The notes under the pieces were generated by a model that was not told the origin of the DNA, made no database searches, and was given only the letters and a program-made list of their open reading frames with translations. Positions 25,201-36,348 of a DNA stretch of 64,000 nt are shown here, in pieces. Each line of letters starts with the position of its first letter. Positions within the stretch are counted from its first letter, which is position 1. Where the stretch lies: positions 1 to 64,000 of the forward strand of contig RWJK01001812.1 of assembly GCA_004335835.1 (NCBI GenBank), given 5' to 3'. This DNA comes from Scenedesmus sp. ARA3 (lineage: Eukaryota > Chlorophyta > Chlorophyceae > Sphaeropleales > Scenedesmaceae). Made by a program: the position numbers and the translations under genes.

Positions 25201-27050
25201 CCGCTCCGTCTCTGCCAGCAGCACCGCCAGCTGCCGCTCCTTGTCTGCCAGCGCCTGGCGCAGCAGGCCCAGCTCGCGCTGCAAGTCATTCGATTGCGCA
25301 GCGGCCTCACGCAGCTGCACACACAGCAACAGACACAAAGCTTCCATGAGATAAAGCTGAAGAGTACATGTGCTCCTTGTCAGCCAGCGCGTGGCGCAGC
25401 AGGCCCAGCTCGCGTTGCAAGTCATTTGATTGCGCAGCCGCCTCACGCAGCTGCACAGGCAGCGCACACAACACACACACACACACAACTATGGTCAGAA
25501 CATGGTGGTGTGCAGACCTTTTTGCTGCCAGCCCCTGGCGCAGCAGGCCCAGCTGGCGCATGCAACAGATACAACACACATGGTTGCGCTGAACGCCAAG
25601 ATCAGTCTTGCAAACCAGAAAGAACGTCTGACGCAGCAGCACAGCTCTGCGCTGTAGTTTGGAGGGTCCCGCGATAGACAGCAGCAGGCTCGCAAGCTTG
25701 CAGCTTGACACCCGTCTGCGACAACGACTGCTGATGAAGCATAGATTGTACGGGCATGCACCGCATGGCAGCAGCTGCACCTGTGTTGACACACCCACCT
25801 GTGCCTGCAGCATGCACCTCGGACCAGCTGCTGACTTCAAACTTCAAACGTCAATAAAACCAACCTGTGCCTGCAGCATGCGGCCGTGGCCCTGCGCCTC
25901 CGCCAGCTCCCGCTCCAGCGCCGCATGCTGCGCTGCCAGCGCCTCGTGCTGCTGCTGCTGCTGGCTGGCCTGCGCCATGCGGCGCTGCACGCTGCTGCAC
26001 AGTGCGTCCAGCTGGCGCTCAAGGTGGCGGCGCGAGCTGTGCTCCGAGCGGAACGCGTCGGCCTGCACCAGCCATGAATAACAAATACGACACGGAGATG
26101 CAACGTCAACTTTGTAACATGTATGCAAAGCGAGCCCAGCTAACGCTCCAGATGGCGGCGCGAGCTGTGCTCTGAGCGGAACGCGTCGGCCTGCAACATT
26201 GACAAATTACGTCATGACATGCCAAAGCACCTGGGAGCGCCCGGCACACCGGCCCTCAACAGTTCCCAGCAGTCACAGACTGAGCAAATGTCGTGATGTT
26301 GGACGCATGCTTTATGTCAGGCACGAGGACAGACAGGGCGCAAGGTTGCAGGACTGGACAACAAAGACTGAAGAGTGACACAGGCGTTCACCACTGAGGA
26401 AGCATAACTGCCTGCAGCCGTCACAAAACGCCGTTCCTGCTGCAGCAAGCGACTCACCATGTCTGCATACATGTGCACCAAGTCCTCATACGTCTTGCCC
26501 TGCGCATGCAGCGCCGCAGCAATCTGCGCTGGCGCCTGGTTGGCCACCGCTGCAGCTGCTGCTGCAGAGCCTGCTGGCGTCGCTGCTGGCATGCCTGCTG
26601 CTGCTGCTGCTGCAAAGCCAGGGGTGCCTGGGCTGCCAAAGCCGCCTGCTGCTGCAAGTGCTCCGGGCGATGTGGGCCACTGGCCTGCTGCTGCGCCTGC
26701 ACAGTACACAAGTGACATGCCAGCCACAGGTGAGCAGATATGCAGCCTGGTACGGCGCACCAGCAGTGCAAAGTGCTGCACTGCCCTACTCCACCTGTCT
26801 GCAGCGCACCTGCACCCTGCATCTCTGCAGTGCCCTGCGCCCACCCTCAAAAACCATCAATAACTTCATAGTTCTGTGAACATAAACAGACTTGAAGCTA
26901 CGTGTTGCGCACCTGCTGACCCTGCCAGCGCCTCTAGCTGCCGCTTGCGTGCCTCCGCCAGCTCCTGCTGCTTGGCTGCCAGCTCCTGGCTGGCACGCAG
27001 CGTCTCCTCATGGTTGGCCTGCGGGGTGAAATGGAAAGGGCATTGGCAGC

Positions 27051-27104
<54 letters not shown>

Positions 27105-27950
27105 GGCAGTGAGCAAGCAAGCCACGTCTCCTCGTGGTTTGCCTGCACGTGGCGATGCAACGGAGACTTTGTTTATGTGCAGGCAGGAGTAGCAGCAGAA
27201 GAAAGACAGCAAGCAACAGCGGCAGCCGGCGTGTGCGCGCATGCGGTTGCAATGACACGCTTGAGCGCAATACACAACCTCACTGTCTGCGATAGTCAAA
27301 GTGCCAATGACAACAAGCCTAGGCAGTATGCATGTTGGTTCACAGCGCTGTTGCTGATGCTCTTTCAGCCCCTGGCATGGCTGTGCTGCGGCATCTGTCA
27401 CACAAGCCGCACCTGTGCAATGGCCAGTGCTGCGTTGCTTGCCGCCAGCAGCTGCTCCAGCTCTGCCATGCGCGCCTGAGCCTGACCCAGCTGCTCATTC
27501 GACCTGCAAGCGAACATAAATGGAGATAGAGATAAGTTAGAATGAGCATTACGCCATATTTGAGCTTGCTAGTTTGAAGTTTGGAGTGCTGCAGGCGTGC
27601 CTGGATGCCTCTGTAGTGCGGCACAACAATGCTGCACTGCAGTATGGTGTGGGAACACACCACCGGCACTGCTGCTGTGTGGCATGCAGCACGCCGCTGC
27701 TGCTTTGCGACATTCTGCTGCTGCTGCTTTGCGCCATGCTGCTGCTGTTGCTGCTGCTGCCTTGCGCCATGCTGCTGCTGCTGCTGCTGCTGCTTTGCGA
27801 CATGCTGCTGCTGCTGCCTTGCGCCATGCTGCATCAGCACTCACAGTTGCGCTGCCGCGCGAGCCGCCTCCAGCTGCTGCTGCATGTTGGCCTGGCTGCT
27901 GGCCTGCAGGCTCTCCCGCTCAGCTTGGCTGGTGGCAAACTCGGTGTACT

Positions 27951-27994
<44 letters not shown>

Positions 27995-30060
27995 GTACGA
28001 TGTGCTGTTGCAGGAGAGGGAACACAAGACAGGATCAAGGTGAGGGTTGGAGCAGAAGTCCACACTGCAGGACAGAGCAGCTGCCTGCTGAACACAAAAT
28101 GCATATGCTTGCTGAACGCATATGCTTGCTGACCGAGATGAACGCGCCAGAACTGCTCCTCATTGCGCATCAGCTGCCGCATCAATGCATCTAGTTACAG
28201 AATGAGCGCAGTTTGTTCATAAGTAGTTGGTTCAGCGTGACGCACCTGCTTGTAGAGCTCCTCGTTGCGCTTCTTGTACAGTTCCTCAGCAGCCATTAGA
28301 CGTGCGCAGTCAGCCTCCCGCTCTGCCAGCTGCGCCCGCAGTTGCCGCAGCTCGCCCGCATGGCTGCTGCCCAGCTGCCGCGCCTCTGCCTGCGCTGCCT
28401 GCTGCCGCTCCATCAGCTGCTGGTACGTCTCCTCGATGTGCGCAAAGCGCTGCGGCACAACAGCAGGAAAACACAGACAGCAGTTAGCAGCATGGTACAT
28501 GTATGATTTCAATGTTGTGTTTGCTGCTGCTCCATCAGCTGCTGGTACGTCTTCTCGATGTGTGCAAAGCGCTGCGGCACGACAACAAGCAGGATCGCAG
28601 CAGTGAGCAGGACATGGCCTGGCCTGGCGGTGTGCATGAGATTCATTGTTGTGTTTGCTGCTGCTCCATCAGCTGCTGGCACGCATCCTCGACGAGCTCA
28701 AAGCGCTGCGGCAGGAGCAGCGCAGCGGCCAATCCAAAAAGTTGCCAGCAGCACGCGTGTGTTGCTGATGCTGTGCATTGTTGCTGCTGCTGTGACCCTT
28801 GGCAGCAAGCACCAGCTGACAGCAGCACGGCTGACAATGCATGCAAGCACACACACAACTGCGCATGCGCGAGAGGTGGGCGTTGCAACCACCACCACCT
28901 GAACGCAGCTAAACCAAACCACAATCCGCAGCATCGCCCCATCAGCAGCACAACATCAGCAAACCTGATCCAACGCCGCACCTGCTCCTGCGCCTTGTAC
29001 TTGTGCTCCCACTGCGCTGCTTTTCCTGCAGCCTCCTGCCGCTCACTGTCTAGCCGCAGCACCTCGCTGCGCAGCTTGGCTGCCTCAGTCAGCAGGTTGG
29101 CCACCTGCTCCACCTGCTCATCCCTGCTGCTGCGTGCTTGCAGGAGAGCGCCCTGCAGCTTCTGGTTGTCTGCTGCCAAGCTGGCAGCGCGGCTGGATGC
29201 GTCCTGTGATGCTGAGGTGGCTTCGCTGGCTGTTGCTTGCAGCTGCTTGTTCTGCGCTCGCAAGCTGCAGAGCTCCTGCAAGGAAAAGGGCGGCAGACAC
29301 CCCAGCAAAGGCCGGTGGTTGATTGATGGGGTGAGACAAGGCAGGCTGAAAGTGTGCTGCTCAGGAGCGCGGTTGTCATGCGTGGTTTGAGATGCTGCTG
29401 ATGTTGCTGGGATGTGCCTGCACCTACTGCTGCTGCTGCTGCTTCTGTTAGGCTAACCACCAGGAGCCTAATCTATACTGCTGCTTAAACCTGAGAAGCC
29501 CTGAAACTCTCTCACAACTCTCTTGTGTGGCAGATGACCACAGTGCGATTGTACAGCTGTTTCTGCTGCTCACCTTTGACAGCACCTCCACCTCAGACGC
29601 CTGCTGCTTGTGCTCCTGCTGCAGCTTGGCATAGTCGCTGACAAGCACCTGAAACCGACGCTCATAGTCCTGCAAACATGTTTGTGCAAGCGGGGATAAA
29701 CGCTTTCAGTGGTGGAGCATGCTTGCTGCCAGCTGGATGCATGCTGTGTTGCTGCTGTTGAGGCAAATTTTGCAGCAGGCCGCTGAGCAGCTGCCTCAGC
29801 AACCAGCAGCGCGGCCCATAACATGCTGTAGAGCAATGCTGCTTGACCCGCACCTCCAGCAGGTTGTCTGTGGTGATCCTCGCAGCATCGGCCTGCAGCA
29901 CCAACAACAGCAGCAGCAGGACCTCAGCAGCTGCTCACCGTGGAGCAACATGAACGGCAAGCGCGAGCTTCACAACACCGATAGAAAGCGCCATTACCTC
30001 TGCTCTTGAAGCAGCGAGCTGCTCCTCCAGCTCGCGAATCCTGGCCTGGCCCGTGTCCAT
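9945..30060 (-). CDS. TPR: TPR/NUA nuclear-basket nucleoporin, 2271-residue core
   Basis: Thirty exons join in frame: 30060-29998, 29892-29854, 29669-29574, 29275-28982, 28449-28246, 27948-27845, 27503-27413, 27018-26913, 26696-26458, 26062-25865, 25314-25186, 24774-24679, 24137-23985, 23409-23026, 22580-22527, 21804-21577, 20747-20621, 20252-20110, 19796-19632, 18990-18853, 18500-18381, 17801-17465, 16938-16739, 16203-16043, 15050-14912, 14244-14035, 13606-13439, 12957-12817, 12557-11462, 11137-9945. Residues 1 to about 1540 are almost continuous coiled coil. The N-terminal ADAARITTDNLLE stretch and DVISNDLISFSSM near residue 540 resemble plant NUA/metazoan TPR. The last ~730 residues are acidic and rich in Gln and Ala, ending in a basic RG-rich tail (GRGRGARGAARGRGRGRAR), as in TPR. 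Known TPR proteins anchor at the nuclear pore basket in mRNA export and spindle checkpoint. Alternative: another giant coiled-coil protein, less likely. Confidence 0.87.
13190..13350 (-). repeat. Donor-edge copies of TPR exon 27
   Basis: The exon 27 end (AGCTGCAG then GTGCG) at 13439 recurs at about 13200 and 13318, followed by similar intron sequence including GTATAAA/TATAAA-like stretches. Confidence 0.6.
13660..14000 (-). repeat. Copies of the 3' half of TPR exon 26
   Basis: Two intronic copies (about 13665-13745 and 13896-13975) of the ERRQVSGLSRAQEALKQ part of exon 26. The second includes a CAG|GTGAGC-type donor. Full exon: 14244-14035. An acceptor-edge copy lies at 14320-14362. Confidence 0.75.
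14640..14870 (-). repeat. Two extra donor-edge copies of TPR exon 25
   Basis: The coding end KHQAVDKALYESLQ plus the GTGCG donor is repeated at 14641-14685 and 14778-14822. Over the exon portion the copies look identical in nucleotides to the main exon, so they are recent or homogenised. Confidence 0.85.
15105..15640 (-). repeat. Acceptor-edge copies of TPR exon 25
   Basis: The exon start (TGAGCTGGAGGCCGCGCTGC, i.e. ELEAALQ) preceded by an AG acceptor recurs at about 15164, 15298, 15500 and 15627, besides the used acceptor at 15050. A further partial copy lies near 15380. One copy (15298) has lost the AG. Confidence 0.8.
15866..15950 (-). repeat. Donor-edge copy of TPR exon 24
   Basis: Sense strand repeats the LAPMQARV end with GTGAGG/GTGAGC donor context, about 150 bases downstream of the used donor at 16043/16042. 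Confidence 0.75.
16459..16533 (-). CDS. Duplicated 25-residue TPR coiled-coil exon, copy 3
   Basis: Seventy-five bases, phase 0 to 0, with a TTGGCAG acceptor and GAAGCG|GTGAGA donor. It encodes LAAANAMVAELHGQVTRLER plus DSGEA, identical to the end of exon 23 (16938-16739). All differences I can see are synonymous third-position changes, which argues for use in the mRNA. If included it lengthens the coiled coil by 25 residues without breaking frame. Confidence 0.6.
16593..16667 (-). CDS. Duplicated 25-residue TPR coiled-coil exon, copy 2
   Basis: Seventy-five bases, phase 0 to 0, with a GCAGCAG acceptor and GAAGCG|GTGAGA donor. Relative to exon 23 I count one amino-acid change (Ala to Thr) and about six synonymous changes. 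It sits between exon 23 and copy 3 and is probably a real tandem exon. Confidence 0.6.
17218..17295 (-). CDS. Duplicated end of TPR exon 22, phase 1 to 1
   Basis: Seventy-eight bases after a GTGCAG acceptor, ending GCGGACA|GTGAGT. It encodes MNVQLRQLAESQAGGFALSA near its end, as exon 22 does. Compared with exon 22, one base is missing upstream, but the acceptor position restores the frame. The remaining differences I see are synonymous (Arg, Ser, Ala, Gly, Leu codons). It adds 26 residues if included. Confidence 0.55.
17875..18185 (-). repeat. Acceptor-edge copies of TPR exon 22
   Basis: The start SQAHSDHKKLRDQYS recurs at about 17918, 18035 and 18172, besides the main exon start at 17801. 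The copy near 18172 keeps EILARNTD as well. Each follows a different AG, and only the 17801 one runs into the full exon. Confidence 0.8.
18615..18631. other. Assembly gap (17 N)
   Basis: Seventeen N between a G-run and GGGCGGCGG, in the intron between TPR exons 20 and 21. A G-rich sequencing stop is likely; the true size is unknown. Confidence 0.99.
19262..19620 (-). repeat. Copies of TPR exon 19 end, possible cassette exons
   Basis: Two copies encode EGYAAELEGRLAESEKHKQT-like sequence and end in VE|GTG donors at 19502 and 19372. Each would be 28 codons, phase 0 to 0, if the weak GTGAG acceptor is used. They are separated by very short introns of about 46 bases. A third, decayed copy lies at about 19262-19320. 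Confidence 0.55.
20835..21115 (-). repeat. Acceptor-edge copies of TPR exon 17
   Basis: The ASVADLQGSL start with a TGCAG acceptor recurs near 20876, 20960 and 21100, interleaved with a minisatellite of GCATCAGCACACGCAG-like units (20765-21045). Confidence 0.7.
21310..21410 (-). repeat. Donor-edge copy of TPR exon 16
   Basis: Copy of the LAAQQAVAGEKQRAAEAQAA end and its CAG|GTGCG donor, downstream of the main donor at 21577. Confidence 0.7.
21880..22215 (-). repeat. Three extra acceptor-edge copies of TPR exon 16
   Basis: The block encoding AHEKLRHVQQEHEAAL recurs at about 21939, 22058 and 22205, as well as at 21804. The exon-derived part appears identical in all copies, so these are recent or homogenised. 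The intron parts between them differ more. Confidence 0.85.
23545..23900 (-). repeat. Donor-edge copies of TPR exon 13
   Basis: Three intronic copies of the QATLQAETERLKQ|GTG end, near 23550, 23680 and 23830. They carry a mix of synonymous and non-synonymous changes. None has a convincing acceptor, so these look like decaying fragments. An acceptor-edge copy lies at 24185-24250. Confidence 0.7.
24420..24590 (-). repeat. Donor-edge copies of TPR exon 12
   Basis: The LISFSSMQ|GTGGGC end at 24679 recurs near 24555 and, shortened, near 24427. Confidence 0.7.
25365..25565 (-). repeat. Acceptor-edge copies of TPR exon 11
   Basis: LREAAAQSNDLQRELGLLRQ is repeated at about 25452-25380 with few changes; a shorter QLGLLRQG copy lies near 25555-25525. 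A donor-edge copy sits at 25035-25090. Full exon: 25314-25186. Confidence 0.75.
27057..27105. repeat. CAG repeat upstream of a TPR acceptor
   Basis: About 16 CAG units on +, CTG on the sense strand, about 40 bases upstream of the exon 8 acceptor (27018). A similar tract at 27951-27994 abuts the exon 6 acceptor at 27948. Confidence 0.9.
28520..28725 (-). repeat. Acceptor-edge copies of TPR exon 5
   Basis: RFAHIEETYQQLMERQQ is echoed at about 28575-28525 (RFAHIEKTYQQLMEQQQ) and 28710-28655 (RFELVEDACQQLMEQQQ). The second is clearly more diverged. Confidence 0.75.
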
Positions 30061-31492
30061 GTTGCGTTTTCCTTGCACCAGATGGTGCTCTGTCAGAAAA
30101 ACTTTCAGCTAGTTTCCGACATGCTGTTTTGTCACCAAAAACGAAACCAGTGCGCTGCTACAGTGGACTGACAGCGATCTGGTTCAAGTTCAGCTCGGCC
30201 CAGTCTGTAACCCCGGCGAAATGCCTCTGTACGCCCTCAAATCGATGGATCAGCACCAGCAAGGTCAGTGAGGGCGGGTACCTGAAACCTGTGACACACG
30301 GGGCACAGTTGTTATCTGTCCCTGTTCAAACTTGCAAGTCGAGAAACACCTCTTCTGCCACTGTGTTGTCAGCGAACCTGCAGCATTTGCACTTGGGTGT
30401 CCATAACATGCATGGATGCCAGCGAGCAGCATTGCAGCTCGTCTTGGCACAGCGCGTGGCTTGTTGTCACCAGCACAGCTGTGTCCAACCACTACTGCGT
30501 GGTGGCATTGCTGCAGTTGGTTGAGCGCTGAAGCAGCATATATACCCTGATGTGCACATTCAACATCAGTAAACGAAGCAGCAGTAGCCAGCAGCAGTTG
30601 GGACCCCTAGGGAGCGGCGCCCTGCCAGTGTGCCGCACACACGTGCACGGCGGCGGCCCGGCGCTTGAATCCACAGCTGTGCAATGCACAGGCCTACAGA
30701 GTTTGCACTGGACTGCCAGCATCCTGGCTAAGCGATGAGAGGCAGTTGATGGTACGCGTGGGACCAGATAAACTCCAGCAAGCTGCACTCTGGGGTGTTC
30801 TCACGAGTGTATGCAAGCTAGCCTGGCAAGTGGCACTTGCTGCAGTTGACATGGCACCACTTGTCATGTCTCCAGTAGCCAGGCCGTGCAGTACCGTACA
30901 ATTACAAATTTAAGAAGGTTTTTAAGAACCTTCAGACGTTTTGAGCAGTTCACCAGGCTCACGGTGCCCAAGGCACGAGCAGTGAACAGCAGTGACACAG
31001 TGCTGGTGTCAGGGCGACTGCCATCGTGTCAGTGACCATACCACCCACATGCAAGTCCGTTGACATCATGTTATAGCATGGCAAGTACCGTACCCGCTTA
31101 CTTGTAGACCCGTAAACGGTGCTCTCGTTTCACAGCTCGGACTGTTCCGTGCTTTCACCACATCGTCGCAAGCACTGATCGAACGCACACGGCAACATCA
31201 AGATTGTGCACTTCGTTTTATCAGTCTTTGCCGTAGGTAGCAACGCAGCAACCTGGGCAGCAGAGTCACTCCCTGATGGTGCGTGCTGGGTGGCTTTGCT
31301 ACAGGTGCTTTAAAGGGTGTACAATGCGCTTCATGCAAAACAAATGGCAACATCAGGGTCTTACACACTAGTTGGTACTAGCAGCATGGCTTTCTTGCAG
31401 CACATAGGTGTGCAACTGCCATGTTGGGGGTGTTGGCCTGCTGCTGCTGCTCGTTGCTCTGTTCTGACCTGGCAATACCCCTGCAGGGTTAC
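30061..31492. other. Divergent intergenic region
   Basis: This separates the TPR gene (minus) from the secreted Cys-rich gene (plus) and should contain both promoters. A TATATA on both strands at about 30538-30544 lies roughly 480 bases before the TPR ATG. A CTGCAG junction just before the ATG at 31493 leaves open a 5' UTR intron for the plus-strand gene. The ORF-like + sequence at 30006-30524 has no family resemblance. Confidence 0.4.
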
Positions 31493-32604
31493 ATGATGTC
31501 CTACAAACACAGGATGCAAGCAGCAGCATGCTGCTTCCTGCTGCTAGCAGCAGCTGCAACAGTGCAAACAGCAAATGCTGCAGGGCCTGACAGCTTCGTC
31601 GGCAGCCTGGCAGGCCACGTGCAAGTCCGTGATGCATGGCATGCAGCAGCACCAATCAGCAGGTATGATACTTGACCAACTACATTCATGTCAAGTGTGT
31701 TCTGGGGCATGTGCATGCAGAGCTAGGCTGTCACAGAGTCCCCTGCATTCTTGCTAGGCAACAGCAGCGTACATAGGCATTGGCACAGAGGCACAGCTCA
31801 CATCACCTGCAGCTGCAGCTGCAGCTGCAGCTGAGCCTGCATCCTGCACACATGCAGCTAGCAGTGGTTGATGCAGGTCTCTAACTGCCAGCAGAAATTA
31901 CTGCCCAAACATGTCGCCAATAGTCCAGAGGTTAGTCCCGCCATGCTGTGTCAAGGAAGTCATAGTTTGTGTTGCTTTGTCAGCAGGCTTGCAGCATTTT
32001 GTAAGGTCACGTCAGCACACCAGTGCTGCCCGACACCCTGTTGAGGACATGCACTCAGCCTGCTACCGCTGTCTTCCACCCTCCCTGCAGCGCTTGGATG
32101 CATGTGCCGGACTCTACACTGTCAGCAGAAGCCACATCCACAGCAGCAGCAGCAGCTGCGGCCACGATTGAGATCGGCCAGCTCAGCTCCGATGCAGCTC
32201 AGCGCCGCATGATGCTGGCTCAAACAGCCGCCCCACCAGCAGCAGCAGCTGCAGCGCAGAAGTGCAAGGACTACTCAAAAGACATGAACCAGCACACGAA
32301 GGACGGCTACAAGCTGCGATGGAAGGCCTTTGCTGACAGCTGCTCGGCGGCTTGCAGGAAACAGTCTGTGGTCAAAGTGCCAGATGGTGTGTACAAAGTG
32401 TACTGCGAGGTGCAGAGCTGCAGCTGCACACTGGTCAATGAGTCAACAAAAAAGAAGTACGGTGGCGTCAAACTGGAGTATGCTGCGACTCGTGCAAGCG
32501 ATGGCGCCTTTGTGGCGGCGTTCTTTGTGAATGGGGAGTTGTACCCGACAGCAAAGGCGTGCGAGAAGTGTGCCGGCCCATACAGCTTCTGCAGGAATTG
32601 TTAA
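31493..32604 (+). CDS. Small secreted Cys-rich protein
   Basis: Two exons, 31493-31662 and 32091-32604, join in phase 2 (AG|C gives Ser) to about 227 residues ending at TAA. The N-terminus (MMSYKHRMQAAACCFLLLAAA) is a signal peptide with a likely cleavage after NAA. The mature protein has a low-complexity Ala stretch, then a compact domain with about ten Cys: CKDYSKDMNQHTKD, CSAACRK, YCEVQSCSC, CEKCAGPYSFCRNC. Regular Cys spacing suggests disulfides and an extracellular or vacuolar role. I do not recognise the family. Any of three in-frame Met codons (31493, 31496, 31514) could be the start. Neighbours give no functional clue. Confidence 0.75.
31804..31836. repeat. GCAGCT hexamer run
   Basis: About five copies of the palindrome-containing unit CTGCAG/GCAGCT in the intron of the secreted Cys-rich gene. 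Each unit also forms a CAG acceptor-like site. Confidence 0.8.
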
Positions 32605-34060
32605 TTCCTGTTCCGCGATTGATGTCAGCTGCATTGCAAGCATCTGCATGTTGTGTTCATGATTTTGCATTTGGGTTTGACGCTTCACCTACCAGTGGCT
32701 GTGCACATAGGCTTGCAAGCAGCAGGGCTGCTAGGCCATCACGCATGCACAACGTGGTGTACGTTCTCTCACCTTGCTTCAAAATTGCCATCAGCTCACT
32801 GCTGCCGCAGTGAACACTTTACTGGTGAGCTGGGCATGTGTATCTTCCATACAACGGATGAAGCACTTACTTGCAATTGCGTGAACGCATGTGCCATGAC
32901 ATATGGCTCAGCCCCTTGATTCAAGGTTGACTGCTGAATGTGCGTATCTGTGTTGAAGTGCATTTCCATCCACGCCTCAGTGTGCGTGCATACACCATGG
33001 CACAGTAGCCGCGCGGTTAGGGTAGAGATTACTTGTAACTGTTGCCGCTTCATTGGGGCGCGGGGCCGATGGCGTTGATGCTATGGCTTGATGGGTAACA
33101 TGATGATGATGAGTGACTTCGGATAGCAGGGGTGGGGGGCAGGGGGCCTTCCTTGCGAGCCCTGCGTGGTGGTGCTGTGCTCTGTGGTAACACACGTTGT
33201 GTGTAAAATGACGAATTTTAGACAAAGCCAGGATGCCGAAGCACGCTGGTGTGTGTTTGGACAGCTGCAGCCAGCTGTGTCGCATCGCCGCAATGTGCGC
33301 TGAGCTGCTTGCATTATATGCTTTGGTGCTGAGCAGCGGCTGCACTGCCTGCTGCAGTAACTTCCTTGCGTGCAGGTTAATCAGCGCGGGTGCTGATTAC
33401 CAAACAGGTTGTACTAAGTTTAAGGTTGGGACCAAGGTAACACACTAATGCTTCTAAGAAATCTGATGACATTATATTTACAGCCTGACAGCCAGTCGCA
33501 TGCTGGCCAACTAGGCTGGTTATTCTGCGTGGATGCTTGCCACAGCTCTGTGGCGCCTGCATGACAGCTCATGTCCCAGCCTGCCAGGCACCCAGTCACT
33601 GAGTGGGTGACCTTTAACTGGCCGCGATGTTGCAAATCTTGGGCTGCTGCTGTTGTATGGAACCCTGGTGTAGGGACAGATGGAAATAGCATCGCTTAAG
33701 ACCTGCTCAGGGCTGGCAGCTCCTCACAAGACCCGGTTGAGCGTGAGGAGTTGAAGCTGACCTGGCACTGCCAGGCACAGTGGGCTAGGTCTTGTGGACT
33801 GTTAGTCTGGCGGGGGCTCCACCCGTATCTGTGCTGGTCCACAGGCTGAGGCTTGATGTTTTGTTTATACTTCAGCTTGTCTGTAGGTGCTGAGTTTGCC
33901 AGGAGAACACAGGGGCTTCGGCTCCAAATCTGAAGTCATCAAAGTGCACGCAAGGCCCGTCGAGGCTGTCGAGAACGCTTTTCTGTGACTATTTTAAGCT
34001 TAAGCTGCTGTCGGGCAGCCAAGCTTGCAGCAGGGCCTTAGCTGCCCCTTGAAAGCAACC
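32605..34060. other. Intergenic region
   Basis: 3' UTR of the Cys-rich gene and upstream region of the SERINC gene, both on +. I see no supported exon, RNA gene or repeat. Confidence 0.5.
33034..33038 (+). terminator. Candidate poly(A) signal TGTAA of the Cys-rich gene
   Basis: TGTAA about 430 bases after the stop at 32604, the motif chlorophyte genes commonly use. Motif-only evidence. Confidence 0.35.
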
Positions 34061-36312
34061 ATGTTCGTGGCTACATATCTAGGCTCGTGCGCTGCCAACA
34101 TGGCAGGGTACTGTGCATGTTGGACATGCACAAACCTTTCGAAGGCCTGCATGAAGCGCAGCGCACGGGTGGCCTACAGTTTCCTGTTCTTCCTGGCCAT
34201 CGTCATCTCCTGGATCATGCGGGACTTTGCCAGGCCACTGATAGAGAAGATACCATGTACGTCTGACCGCCGAGGCAGCTCTCTGCACGGCTGCCTCCTG
34301 CTGTAGCTCTCCTGCATCTTGTGCTTGCACCTGGTGCTGCTGGTGCTGCTGCTCAACAGCGCGGCATGCTGGAGCGACTTGCTTTGTCTACACCCTTTTG
34401 CTCACAGCAGTGCTGCAGTGCAAGCAATCAGCAGCTGCACTCCTGCTGCACACTTTGCAACAGCAGCAGCATGCAAACCACCGCTGTTACCCTCACAGCC
34501 CACTTTCACTCACAGACATACTCTCTACCCTGCTCTGCTATTCTTGCTATGTTTCCTGCAGGGATCATGAGGGCAGCTACTGGCTTTGAGCCCAGCGACA
34601 AGTGGTTTGGGCAGCAGGCAGTGTACCGCATCAGCATGGGGAACTTCCTCTTCTTCGGCTGCATGTCTGCGGCTCTGCTTGGCGTGAAGTACAAGGGGGA
34701 GCGGCGCGGGCAGCTGCTGCAGCACGGCAACTGGGTCATCAAGCTGGTGGTGTGGATCGCCTTCAACGCACTGCCATTCCTGTTCCCCAATGGGCTGGTG
34801 CAGGCGTACGGTGCGTGCGGGCGCGCTCTGGCTCTTGTTTCGCAGCAGCAACAGCAGCAGCAGCGGCAGAGCGCCGCAACAGTGTTTGGTTTGCATGCAG
34901 CTGGTTAAGCAGCGACAGCAGCAACAGCAGCTGGTTGAGCAGGAACTGTGGCAGTGCGGCAGCGGACTGCAGCAGCAGTGCGCAAAGGACACCAGGCACC
35001 AGGCTCAGGACACCGTCAAAAGCTTGCATGTGGAGCAGCGGCAGCATGCCGCCATATGGTCATGCGCTTGCTAGCAGCAGCAGCAGCAGCAGCATTCACA
35101 GAATGAGCAGCATGCTGGTGCCGCATTGCTTGCTCCTTTTGGTGGTGCTGAGCTGTACCTCGTGGCTCTAGAAACGCCCCTTGTGCTCTGGGTGCACTGC
35201 TCACTGTGTGTTCTGCAGCACATCTGAGACCAGCAGCGCTATGTCACCAACATACCCCTTGCTGCTGCTGCTGCTGCTGCAGGCTGGGCCGCGCGCTTTG
35301 GCAGCGGCCTCTTCCTCATCATCCAGATGATCATCCTGCTGGACTTCACGCAGTCCTGGAACGACGCCTGGGTGGCGCACGGCGAGCAGGACGAGCGCTG
35401 GCTGTACGGCCTGCTGGGCCTGACAGTGACATGCTTTGCTGGCGTGCTGGCGATTTCAGGTGAGGCGTGCGGCTGCAGATCATTCTTTTCAGAGGGTTGC
35501 TGCCGTCTCCAGCTGTGCAGTGCGTGTGCAGCTGCGCAGTGCGTGTGGCTTGTGCTGCTAGCTTGACCGGCCTCTGCTGCGGCTGCTGCCGTACGTGCTG
35601 TGCAAGTTGCTGTCGCTTGAATGGGATAGTTTGCTTACTTGCTGTGCACGCTCAGACTCATGTGCTCAACTAGCTGCGCCCATACGGCGCTTCAAACTTT
35701 GCTTTGTCCATGCCACTTACACATAACATCTCCTTCCTTCCTTCCTGCTGCACCCTGCAGGCGTGCTGTTCTACTTCTTCAAGCCCGCGGGTGCCGGCTC
35801 CTGCTCACTCAACGTCTTCCTCATCACAGCAAGCCTGCTGCTGTGCATCGGCTTCTCCGGCCTATCCCTATTGCCCATGGCCCGCAACGGCAGCCTCTTC
35901 CCAAGCAGCACTACCGCGCTGTACATAATGTACCTGTGCTACAGCGCGCTGCAGAGCGAGCCGAGGGACTATGAGTGCAACGGGCTGGGGCACCGGCTGA
36001 ATGCGGCGAGTGGCAGCACGCTGGTGATTGGCATGCTGGTGACGCTGCTGTCAGTGGTGTACTCGGCGCTGCGCGCAGGTGCGTGGGTCTGCTAGCTGCC
36101 TGATGTTGTGATTGTGTAGGTTGCTGATGGACATGCTAGTGGTGCACTCGGCGTTGCGTGCAGGTGCGCGGTTGCGACAGCTGTCCGGTTGTTATGTTGT
36201 GGTCATACAACCATACGTGCTAGCAGTCGCGGAGCAGCAGGTGTTTGGGTGGATACATTGTCTAGTTGACAAAGCTCCCCGTGATAGTTGCGGCATCGCT
36301 TTGCTGACTGGG

Positions 36313-36348
<36 letters not shown>

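Noticed and set aside
30006..30524. 172-residue plus-strand ORF upstream of the TPR start
   Set aside because: It overlaps TPR exon 1 on the other strand, has no motif and begins inside that exon's complement.
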